DNA of 36,623 bases from the NCBI GenBank assembly GCA_964399875.1, contig CAYNRQ010000003.1:1-36623 (forward strand), given 5' to 3'. Of this stretch, positions 15,458 through 21,609 are shown piece after piece. Positions within the stretch are counted from its first letter, which is position 1; every line of letters begins with the position of its first letter. The notes beneath the pieces are model-generated. The model worked only from the letters and a program-made list of their open reading frames with translations. It was not told the origin of the DNA and ran no database searches. A program made the position numbers and the translations under genes. The DNA is from CAYNRQ01 sp964399875 (GTDB taxonomy: Archaea; Aenigmatarchaeota; Aenigmatarchaeia; QMZP01).

Positions 15458-16582
15458 ATTGTATTCTCTTATGTATTTTTTGATTACAGTGTCCCAGCTC
15501 ATTTTTTCTTTTATTTCCATTTTTGCATTCTTTCCCAGATTGTTGTGTTTTTTAAGATCATTGCAGACCTGCATCATTTTTTCATACAGATCCTGTGTAT
15601 TTTTGGGCTTTATTCTTATTCCTGTTTTCCCGTCCTCTATATAATTTAATGATGTTATAATTATTTTTCCAGAAGCCATGGCCTCTAATAATGCAATGGG
15701 CTGACCTTTTTCCCAGGAAGGCAGGACAAAAACATCTGTTTCTGATAATATTTTGGCTGTGTCCTCTATCCATCCCAGAAACTTTATTCTTTTTTTAAGA
15801 TCGTTTTTTTTAATAAAATCAAGAATATATTTTTTTAAGGAACCTTCTCCTGCTACATATAATTTTGTGTCTTTTACATTATCTGAGATTTTTTTAAATG
15901 CTTGAAGCAAGTATTTTATTCCTTTAATTTCTTCTAATCTTCCCAAGAATAAGAATCTTATTTCCTTCCAATTCCTCTTTGTTTTGATCTTGAAATCGTC
16001 CGGGTCAATGGCGTTTGTTAGAAGTGCTGATTTGCTTTTCAGCTCTTTATTTCTTTTTATATCAGAATCATATGCGGGCTTGCTTATGAATATAATTTTT
16101 TTTGCACTTTTATAAGAAGTGTTAACAAATCTTTCTAGAATCTTTCTTATCACTATATTCCATCCTATGATTTTTCCTGGCCCATGTGTTGTGAAAACCA
16201 TGGGTATTTTTGTTTTTTTTGAAAGTCTGGATCCAAAGAAACCGGCAACAGGTCCGTGACAATGGATAATATCTATTTTGTTTTCTTTTATTATCCTATT
16301 GGCCTCCTTTGAGCTGAGAGCGTTAAATGTGAATGTTCTTAAGAACTTGTTATACATGAATTTTGTCCTGTATACATGTATTTTGCTTTTCCCTGTTTTT
16401 TTTGTTTCCTGTTTTTTCTGGCCAGGAAATTTCCTTGTTATAATAAAAACCTCATGGCCTTCTCTTGCAAGATATTTGCTTAACTTCTCTACATGAACTT
16501 CTATACCCCCACCTGCTTTTTTATCATACTTATAGCTGCTTCCGAACGGATACTCCTTTGAGCCCAATAGTAATATTTTCAT
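15440..16582 (-). CDS. GT4 family glycosyltransferase
   Basis: This 380-residue classic GT-B enzyme has the N-terminal glycine-rich acceptor loop KKAGGGIEVHVEKLSKYL and IIHCHGPVAG. The donor domain has IRFLFLGRLEEIKGIKYL, then FVLPSWEKGQPIALLEAMAS, the E-x7-E motif of family 4. It is cytoplasmic or membrane-associated and retaining by family. It is the only minus-strand gene between the plus-strand operon and the TFS/signal peptidase pair. The 18-nt overlap with its convergent neighbour leaves little room for separate terminators. Sugar specificity cannot be read from the sequence. Confidence 0.85.
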   Translation of the reverse strand: MKILLLGSKEYPFGSSYKYDKKAGGGIEVHVEKLSKYLAREGHEVFIITRKFPGQKKQETKKTGKSKIHVYRTKFMYNKFLRTFTFNALSSKEANRIIKENKIDIIHCHGPVAGFFGSRLSKKTKIPMVFTTHGPGKIIGWNIVIRKILERFVNTSYKSAKKIIFISKPAYDSDIKRNKELKSKSALLTNAIDPDDFKIKTKRNWKEIRFLFLGRLEEIKGIKYLLQAFKKISDNVKDTKLYVAGEGSLKKYILDFIKKNDLKKRIKFLGWIEDTAKILSETDVFVLPSWEKGQPIALLEAMASGKIIITSLNYIEDGKTGIRIKPKNTQDLYEKMMQVCNDLKKHNNLGKNAKMEIKEKMSWDTVIKKYIREYNSVIQS

Positions 16583-16618
16583 ATAAATTCTCTTGGGAAA
16601 AGCTATTTATATAGACTG

Positions 16619-16942
16619 TTATCCGTATTCTCTCCATGAATATTTGCATTTGGTGCATCGCAGAAACAGGGTTGGTGCTTCATCTGCAGATCTTGTCTGT
16701 TGAATCCACCAAACAGCTTCTTTATTGCCGCATTTCGGGCATACAACCTTTGTTTTGGGCAATGCCTCTTCGTTTTTTTCTATTATGATAACATCATCCA
16801 GGGGGGTTTTACTAATATTTTCACTTATCTCTAAAGGTTTATAATGTGTTTTTCTAAATCCGCATCTTTTACAAACCAAACAGGCCTTGCTTTTTTCCTT
16901 TTTTGTTACCATCACTGAGCCGCATTTTTCACAGAAGTTCAT
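16619..16942 (-). CDS. tfs: Transcription factor S (TFIIS/RPB9-like)
   Basis: This 107-residue protein has two zinc ribbons. The N-terminal one has CEKC and CLVCKRC (C4, C7, C21/C24/C27). The C-terminal one has CPKC and CTKC (C68, C71, C96, C99), with the acidic hairpin RSADE (84-88) that reaches the RNA polymerase active site. It stimulates cleavage of backtracked transcripts. The ATG at 16942 was chosen over a longer reading because MNFCEKCG starts the first ribbon and the upstream part is the signal peptidase gene in another frame. The two genes overlap by ATGA (16939-16942), which suggests coupled translation. Confidence 0.92.
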   Translation of the reverse strand: MNFCEKCGSVMVTKKEKSKACLVCKRCGFRKTHYKPLEISENISKTPLDDVIIIEKNEEALPKTKVVCPKCGNKEAVWWIQQTRSADEAPTLFLRCTKCKYSWREYG

Positions 16943-17535
16943 TCTAAACACCCCACAATGAGAACTGATTGAAAATTTATTTGTTTTTGTGCTTTTATAT
17001 GTTTCGGTATCCAGATAATCCCTATATATAGAACAACAACCGCTAATAGTATCCATAATGCATTTGGAATGATATATTCTGTTATACCTATTTTAACCCA
17101 TCCCAGATGAGGTATTATCATTATTTCCTTTCCATGTATCTGGGCTGGTTCTATTCTTTTTTCAAAATCCAATTGGTTGTGATTTGCATCCCCCTTTGTC
17201 TGGAATGTTCCATCAGGATTTATTTCTATGATTCTATGAACCACAGGTGTCCCTCCAAGAGAATATGTTATTTTACCTGTTTCGGGATTTACTGTTTTTT
17301 GTATGTTTGGTGAAAAAACTATTATATCCCCAACCTTTAATTCTTCTGGCGGCACACCTTTTAGTAGCAGCATGTCCCCTTTATAGAAGGTTGGTATCAT
17401 TGAATCTGATTCGACAGCCACAACAGGCATGTCTGTTGATAATGCTAAAGCCATGCCCTGGTTTATACCAAAAGCTAGTATTATGCCTATTATTATGTAG
17501 AATAAGGTTGAATCGAATATCTTTGGTTTTTTCAT
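16939..17535 (-). CDS. Signal peptidase I, Sec11 type
   Basis: This 198-residue membrane protease has an N-terminal membrane segment (residues 11-33), catalytic Ser S45 in VESDSMIP, and H100 in GTPVVHRI where bacteria use Lys. A conserved Asp lies in TKGDANHNQLD (D116). A second membrane segment near the C terminus (about 156-175, ALWILLAVVVLYIGII) is followed by a short basic tail. It removes Sec/Tat signal peptides outside the membrane. The ATG at 17535 has GGAG seven nt upstream and a TATA-like box about 28 nt upstream. Its stop overlaps the TFS start. Confidence 0.9.
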   Translation of the reverse strand: MKKPKIFDSTLFYIIIGIILAFGINQGMALALSTDMPVVAVESDSMIPTFYKGDMLLLKGVPPEELKVGDIIVFSPNIQKTVNPETGKITYSLGGTPVVHRIIEINPDGTFQTKGDANHNQLDFEKRIEPAQIHGKEIMIIPHLGWVKIGITEYIIPNALWILLAVVVLYIGIIWIPKHIKAQKQINFQSVLIVGCLE

Positions 17536-17557
17536 ATATATCTCCTGAGATGGCGGA

Positions 17558-17569
17558 TTAAATATTATA
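17558..17569 (-). promoter_or_regulatory. TATA-like box for signal peptidase-TFS operon
   Basis: The minus strand reads TATAATATTTAA, centred about 28 nt before the signal peptidase ATG, with GGAG between them. This is one of the better-placed promoter candidates in the window. Confidence 0.45.
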
Positions 17570-17611
17570 CAGTAGATTTATAAATTGGTTTTTCGGCAGG
17601 CTGCGCTTTGA

Positions 17612-18703
17612 TTATCTACGCCTCTTTTTGTTTTTCTTTTTTATTGTTTCTCTCTCGAGTTTTTGCAAAACACTCTTCATTGCCTTTGTTATATCCCATG
17701 TATGACTTTCAGCGAAAAACATTCCCCTTTCTGTTATTAGCCTTGCCTTGATTGAATATTTTATTCTTTTTCCTGTTTTACGATATTTTTTTATATGAAC
17801 GTTCATATGCGCTATGCTTGTGAACTTTGCCAGTTTTTTTATTTCGTTTTTAATTTCTTTATCAATAAGATATCTTATAAATTTATCCTCTTTTTGCGCC
17901 CCGCTTATATTAACATAAACACCTCCAACTTCTGCTCCTATTTTTTTCAATATGAGTTTTGGTGTTACAATACCCTTTACTTTTCCTTCTTCCTCTATTA
18001 TAATTGTTCTTGTGTTTTTTTCTATCATGATATTTATTAATTCCTTAACAGAAGTATGCGGATTCGCTCTTGGTATATTTTTTTTCATAAAACTTATTGC
18101 CCTGACGTTTCTCATCTTTATTTTTTCACCAGGACCGTAACCAATCATGCCCCTTTCTTTATTCAGAAACGTTTTGAGAAGATCTCTTGTATCTATAAGG
18201 CCTTCAATGCCTCCATTTTTGTTAAGAACGGGCAATCTGGAAATGTTGAGCACCCTTAACATAGACATTATTGTTTCTAAAGAATCATCTGCGCTAACAA
18301 AGAACGGCGTTTTCATTACATCTGCTGCTGTCATTTGTTTGAATACAAGAGAATTCTTTTTCTTTTTCAGGATATCCAGATTAGTCAATATGAAAAAATT
18401 CTTGCCCCTTATTAGTGGAACTGATTTGTAATCATTAATCAGCATTGAACTTATAACATCTGTTAGGTTTGTTCCAGGAGGGACAGGGCTTACATGCCTT
18501 ATGAACTTGTCTATCTTTGTTTCTTCCGGATTATCTATATTCCTTTTTGCTAAATCATTTGTTGTTATAAGTCCCCTGAAATCATTTCCATCTTTTACAA
18601 CAGCCTCATACTTTTTTTCTCTCAGCATTTTTTTTGTTACTTTGCTTATTGTTTCTCCTGAATTAATCACTAATGCTGGTTCTGCAATATCTATAAGACT
18701 CAC
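17612..18703 (-). CDS. CBS-domain protein with C-terminal HPF-like ribosome-hibernation domain
   Basis: This 363-residue protein has four CBS-like repeats over about residues 1-260 (for example SKVTKKMLREKKYEAVVKDG, ADVMKTPFFVSADDSLETIM and SVKELINIMIEKNTRTIII). These probably form an adenine-nucleotide sensing disc. Residues about 262-350 resemble the HPF/YfiA (S30AE) fold: IAHMNVHIKKYRKTGKRIKY, then KARLITERGMFFAES, ending TKAMKSVLQKLERETIKKK. A very basic tail (KKKNKKRRR) suits rRNA binding. It starts 2 nt after the stop of rps17e. Inference: it silences ribosomes when energy or nucleotide levels change. Some archaeal hibernation factors also use CBS domains, which supports the idea. Confidence 0.75.
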   Translation of the reverse strand: MSLIDIAEPALVINSGETISKVTKKMLREKKYEAVVKDGNDFRGLITTNDLAKRNIDNPEETKIDKFIRHVSPVPPGTNLTDVISSMLINDYKSVPLIRGKNFFILTNLDILKKKKNSLVFKQMTAADVMKTPFFVSADDSLETIMSMLRVLNISRLPVLNKNGGIEGLIDTRDLLKTFLNKERGMIGYGPGEKIKMRNVRAISFMKKNIPRANPHTSVKELINIMIEKNTRTIIIEEEGKVKGIVTPKLILKKIGAEVGGVYVNISGAQKEDKFIRYLIDKEIKNEIKKLAKFTSIAHMNVHIKKYRKTGKRIKYSIKARLITERGMFFAESHTWDITKAMKSVLQKLERETIKKKNKKRRR

Positions 18704-18705
18704 AA

Positions 18706-18906
18706 TCAGACACCCGATTCTTTAATCTGTTGCATTTTTTTTGTTATATAACCAGCTAAAATGTTTCTAATCTTCTTTGATTTAATCTTTTTTACTTCAT
18801 CCAATATTTTTTTATTTTTCTCAAAATCATCTGAGAATTTCTTGCCATGCTTCTTTATTAATTCATCTGCCAAGGATTTTACTGCTGTTGTTTTTATTCT
18901 TCCCAT
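18706..18906 (-). CDS. rps17e: 30S ribosomal protein S17e
   Basis: This 66-residue protein begins MGRIKTTAVKSLADELIKKH. Together with FEKNKKILDEV and SKKIRNILAGYITKKM it matches the archaeal/eukaryotic S17e family over its full archaeal length. It binds the small ribosomal subunit. The start at 18906 lies only 15 nt after the 3' end of the tRNA-Phe gene, so the tRNA and mRNA are probably cut from one transcript. The next gene (CBS-HPF) starts 2 nt after its stop. Confidence 0.93.
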   Translation of the reverse strand: MGRIKTTAVKSLADELIKKHGKKFSDDFEKNKKILDEVKKIKSKKIRNILAGYITKKMQQIKESGV

Positions 18907-18921
18907 ATTCTCATTCTCCTA

Positions 18922-19105
18922 TGGGACGGGAGGGATTTTCGTTCCCTTTTCCATAGTCTTCATCTCTTCCCATTTCACAGGGATAAAGAGATGTTTCATG
19001 CCTCTCATGAGACACGAATGTTTTTGAACAACACGTTGAAAAGTTTTATCGAACCCCCAACACCATGGTCTTCAGCCATGTGCTCTCCCATTGAGCTACC
19101 GCCCC
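18922..19105 (-). tRNA. tRNA-Phe(GAA) with 112-nt T-loop intron
   Basis: Read from 19105: acceptor GGGGCGG (pairs with CCGTCCC at 18929-18923, one G-U), TA, D-arm GCTC/GAGC, anticodon stem CATGG/CCATG with loop CTGAAGA (anticodon GAA), variable GTGTT, T-stem GGGGG (19058-19054) and TTCGAT. The T-stem partner CCCTC lies far away at 18934-18930. Exons are 19105-19048 and 18935-18922. Joined, they give the T-loop TTCGATT and discriminator A; CCA is not encoded. The cut site is uncertain by one nt because TTCGA plus AT would also fit. It starts 1 nt after the stop of the small zinc-binding ORF and ends 15 nt before rps17e. Confidence 0.92.
18936..19047 (-). other. Intron of tRNA-Phe, position 59/60
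   Basis: This 112-nt intron sits in the T-loop. A bulge-helix-bulge can be drawn: T-stem, then TTCG (54-57) paired with CGAA (18941-18938), bulge ATA on the 5' side and AAT on the 3' side. The inner helix CTTTTC/GAAAAG is set off by a small internal loop, so the motif is relaxed. Inside, CATCTCTT/AAGAGATG forms a strong hairpin. No ORF or box C/D guide was seen in it. Confidence 0.8.
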
Positions 19106-19106
19106 T

Positions 19107-19382
19107 TTAATACGTTATATATCCTATATCAAATGATTTTTCATCTATTATCTTTCCTTTTTCGCATGATCTATTCAATTCTGTTACTGTTTTTTTAATA
19201 TTAATATTATAGTGTTTCTCGCAAAAATATAAAGACATCAATTCCCTTTTTCGGGCTGTTCTTCTGTCTATTTCGAATATCAGGGTCTCTCTTGTCGGGA
19301 TTTTATTGCACCCTTTAAAATTGCATACCCTGTTAAGTTTTCTTAAATCAAACTTATTTATTAGCACTACTGTTGGGTCCAT
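19107..19382 (-). CDS. Small zinc-finger-like protein between two tRNA genes
   Basis: This 91-residue protein is not assigned to a named family. It has C20-x4-C25 (VCNFKGCNK) and C54-x2-H57 (YFCEKHYN) about 28 residues later, a treble-clef-like metal site. A basic stretch lies between them (DRRTARKRELMS), and a short helix with acidic and basic residues follows. The ATG at 19382 lies 8 nt after the 3' end of tRNA-Asn, and the stop is 1 nt before tRNA-Phe. It is therefore packed inside a tRNA/ribosomal transcript. A nucleic-acid or translation-related role is only inferred from this context. Confidence 0.7.
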   Translation of the reverse strand: MDPTVVLINKFDLRKLNRVCNFKGCNKIPTRETLIFEIDRRTARKRELMSLYFCEKHYNINIKKTVTELNRSCEKGKIIDEKSFDIGYITY

Positions 19383-19404
19383 GCTTTCAACGCCCCAGAG
19401 AGGA

Positions 19405-19445
19405 AAATCAGACGAGCTGCTGATGGATTAAATCAGCAGCTGTCT
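19405..19445 (-). other. tRNA-Asn intron 3, T-loop position 59/60
   Basis: This is a 41-nt intron, mostly the hairpin AGCTGCTGAT/ATCAGCAGCT, extended by GAC/GTC with one bulged C. The central helix has three pairs (TCG with TGA, one wobble). The 5' bulge is AAA and the 3' bulge TTT. Splicing gives T-loop TTCGAAT. Confidence 0.8.
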
Positions 19446-19467
19446 TTCGAACCTCTGACACTACGGT

Positions 19468-19480
19468 ACCTGCCTAAGGA
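19468..19480 (-). other. tRNA-Asn intron 2, anticodon position 37/38
   Basis: This is a 13-nt intron, TCCTTAGGCAGGT. The central helix is exon CTGT (32-35) with intron GCAG, with bulges TAT and GTA, at the usual archaeal position. It is near the smallest size that could still form the endonuclease motif, and the inner loop has almost no stem. Confidence 0.85.
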
Positions 19481-19502
19481 TAACAGCCGTATGCTCTACC
19501 TA

Positions 19503-19552
19503 TTACCCACTTTCTTTACACATTGGTCTCCAGGGCATCCATAAAGAAAGCT
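19503..19552 (-). other. tRNA-Asn intron 1, D-loop position 15/16
   Basis: This is a 50-nt intron. The inner helix is GCTTTCTTTA/TAAAGAAAGT, 10 bp with one G-U. The central helix is exon GCTC (10-13) with intron GGGT. The 5' bulge is AGA, cut after AG, and the 3' bulge is AAT, cut before T. Cuts after the second bulge base give the common D-loop AGTAGGTA. No good outer helix could be drawn. Confidence 0.8.
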
Positions 19553-19716
19553 CTGAGCTACTGGGGCATTATAGATTTATAGTCTAGAAGGTTAAAATTC
19601 TTTTCGAAGGGTTCCCGCCTCTTCAGATGAAGGATATTTCCTTTATAAAGAGACAGTGAGTATTTCTTTGCAGATTACATATAAAAAGCTCTAAGATTTA
19701 ATAAATTCTTAAAGAA

Positions 19717-20283
19717 TTATGATATTTTCCAGTTCAGATCCCCTATTCTTACTGCAAGGATGGACAGGTTTCCTTTTAGTTTTATACTATTCTCTTCTAT
19801 CGTACACCTGCCTATAAAATTAACCATTTCTATTGTACCATTATCTGTTGTTATATTTGGTTTTATCTCAAATTCCGTATTTTCAATGGCGAGTCTGCCT
19901 ATTTTTATTTTTTCTATGGTTATATTCTGCAGATCCAGATTTAGTTTCAAAGGGCTGTTTGATTCTTCAAGTGTTAGCGTATTGCTTTCAAAATCAATTC
20001 TTATTTTTCCATTGAATTCCTCTAAAATAATGGATGGGGTGGTTATGTTTACAGCAGATTCTGATTTCAGGGTTAGGTTTCTTGGATGCAGAGTTAAATC
20101 AACCTCATTTGTTTTTGGTGATGATGATCCAAAGAAACCCCCAAAGGGGGAGTTGCCTAACCAATCACCTATTGTTTTCCCTACACTGCCAAAAAAACCT
20201 CCTATGCCAGAACCGCCTATTAACAATGTAGAAATAATCAACAGAGCTGCAATTGAGGCTGCGAATATTTTCCAATCAAGCAT
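19717..20283 (-). CDS. Membrane-anchored protein of unknown function
   Basis: This protein has about 188 residues with one N-terminal membrane helix (IFAASIAALLIISTLLIGG) followed by a Gly/Phe-rich segment (GIGGFFGSVGKTIGDWLG). An extracytoplasmic beta-rich domain follows, with alternating hydrophobic strands (DLTLHPRNLTLKSESAVNIT, LDLQNITIEKIKIGRLAIEN) and several N-x-T/S sites that could be glycosylated. MLDWKIF at 20283 is chosen because GGTG lies five nt upstream; ATG at 20298 is an in-frame alternative. It is transcribed divergently from the DUF1512 gene across an AT-rich gap. The function is not recognised. Confidence 0.65.
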   Translation of the reverse strand: MLDWKIFAASIAALLIISTLLIGGSGIGGFFGSVGKTIGDWLGNSPFGGFFGSSSPKTNEVDLTLHPRNLTLKSESAVNITTPSIILEEFNGKIRIDFESNTLTLEESNSPLKLNLDLQNITIEKIKIGRLAIENTEFEIKPNITTDNGTIEMVNFIGRCTIEENSIKLKGNLSILAVRIGDLNWKIS

Positions 20284-20391
20284 TATAGCACCTTTCATGG
20301 CTAAGTATTTATTATTACGCTATTTAAATAATATTAAATACTTATATAATAGATTAAAGATTAAAAATTTAAATTATGGATTGGGGTTGGG

Positions 20392-21579
20392 ATGGAAAAT
20401 CTGCTTTTTCAGTTCGGTGGGGATAATATTTTCTCATGGGTAATCTGGATAATATTCATAATGATATTTTTTCTCTTCTATCCCAGGATCATGCTCTCGC
20501 AGATAATGTGGAAACTGGAAAGGGTTGCCAGGGAATTGGAGATAATGTCTAATAGATCAAAGGCTTTTATTGCCAAAGAGATAAATAAAAACCCTGATAA
20601 GAAAATAAAGGATTCTATAAACATGTTTTTTGAGTTTTTCATGATAAGTCCCGTGTCCCTGGATCCGGCAGGTGTTATAGGCAAATTTGATCATCTTATC
20701 CAGAACCAAAAAGACAGATTTAGATACTTTGTAAAACAGATCGCACCGAAGGCGGATAAAGAAAAACAGGCCAGCCTTGAGATGGGTTTTGCTGGTGGCA
20801 TAACTGTTCATACGATAGCAAAGATAGTAAGGCATTATGTGGAGATTGTTAAGAAAACAAAGAGTGTTCAGATAGCAATGGTTCTGCACATGCAACTTCC
20901 TCTTATAGAGAGGACAGCAAAGGCCATGTATAAAGGGACAAAGGCCTTGACTAAGGGCCAGCCAATAGGTGATGGACTGGGTCCTCTGGTTATTGCAAGT
21001 CTCATGGAAAATAAAAAGGTAAAGGAGATAGAGGATGAAATATTGATGGCCAAAACAAAAATTAATGACAGGGGTGTTTTTCTATTAAAGGCAAAGGGTC
21101 CTGGAGGCAGGATAGGAAGCCCCGGCAAGGCTGTTGAAAAACTTACAAGGAATAATAAAATAGCAAGGATAATAACAATAGATGCAGCTGCAAAACTGGA
21201 GGGTGAAAAGAGTGGCAGCATTGCTGAAGGTGTTGGTGTAGCAATGGGTGGTGTTGGTGTTGAAAGGTCCTATATAGAGGGTGTGGCTGTGAAGAAGGGC
21301 ATTCCTCTGGATTCTGTTGTAGTGAAGATGAGCCAAGAAGAGGCTATACAGCCTATGAGAAAGGTTATAAAAGATGCTTTGCCTGAGGTTAAAAAATCAT
21401 TGGAAAGGAGTTTGATGAGAACAAAAAAGGGTGACAAGGTTATAGTTGTTGGCGTTGGGAACACATCTGGCATTGGCAATTCATCCAAGGATATAAAAAA
21501 GACTGAGGAATGGATAGAAGAAAATGAAAAGAAAATAAAGGCCATGGAAAAAGAAAGGAAAAAAGAGCACAAATATTAA
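20392..21579 (+). CDS. DUF1512 family membrane protein
   Basis: This 395-residue protein matches the archaeal DUF1512 family as I recall it. It has one N-terminal membrane helix (WVIWIIFIMIFFLFYPRIM), then a helical region (MLSQIMWKLERVARELEIM), the conserved VSLDPAGVIGKFDHL, and a Gly-rich C-terminal domain (LLKAKGPGGRIGSPGKAVEK and GEKSGSIAEGVGVAMGGVGV) ending in a Lys/Glu-rich helix. The family function is unknown to me. Its wide presence in archaea and its position next to EndoQ suggest a housekeeping role. The 30-nt spacing to EndoQ fits one operon. Confidence 0.8.
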   Translation: MENLLFQFGGDNIFSWVIWIIFIMIFFLFYPRIMLSQIMWKLERVARELEIMSNRSKAFIAKEINKNPDKKIKDSINMFFEFFMISPVSLDPAGVIGKFDHLIQNQKDRFRYFVKQIAPKADKEKQASLEMGFAGGITVHTIAKIVRHYVEIVKKTKSVQIAMVLHMQLPLIERTAKAMYKGTKALTKGQPIGDGLGPLVIASLMENKKVKEIEDEILMAKTKINDRGVFLLKAKGPGGRIGSPGKAVEKLTRNNKIARIITIDAAAKLEGEKSGSIAEGVGVAMGGVGVERSYIEGVAVKKGIPLDSVVVKMSQEEAIQPMRKVIKDALPEVKKSLERSLMRTKKGDKVIVVGVGNTSGIGNSSKDIKKTEEWIEENEKKIKAMEKERKKEHKY

Positions 21580-21609
21580 TCTATTTCTTTAATTTAATCG
21601 TGTGGTTTA

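Larger units (their letters stand above)
19391..19567 (-). tRNA. tRNA-Asn(GTT) with three introns
   Basis: Four exons join into a standard tRNA: 19567-19553 (positions 1-15), 19502-19481 (16-37), 19467-19446 (38-59) and 19404-19391 (60-73). The acceptor is GCCCCAG/CTGGGGC with discriminator G. The spliced D-arm reads GCTC AGTAGGTA GAGC. The anticodon stem is TACGG/CCGTA with loop CTGTTAA (anticodon GTT), variable GTGTC, T-stem AGAGG/CCTCT and loop TTCGAAT. Each joined loop has the consensus sequence, which strongly supports the splice sites. CCA is not encoded. It heads the minus-strand cluster with the zinc ORF, tRNA-Phe, rps17e and CBS-HPF. Confidence 0.9.

Noticed and set aside
16943..17056. 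38-residue extension of TFS
   Set aside because: It lies within the signal peptidase gene, and the zinc ribbon starts right after the chosen Met.
18936..19047. Box C/D guide RNA within the tRNA-Phe intron
   Set aside because: AGATGAAG only loosely resembles box C and no CUGA box D is in place.
19568..19716. Additional small RNA between tRNA-Asn and the membrane protein gene
   Set aside because: CTTTATAAAG and a few short stems were seen, but no tRNA, box C/D or other known RNA shape could be built.
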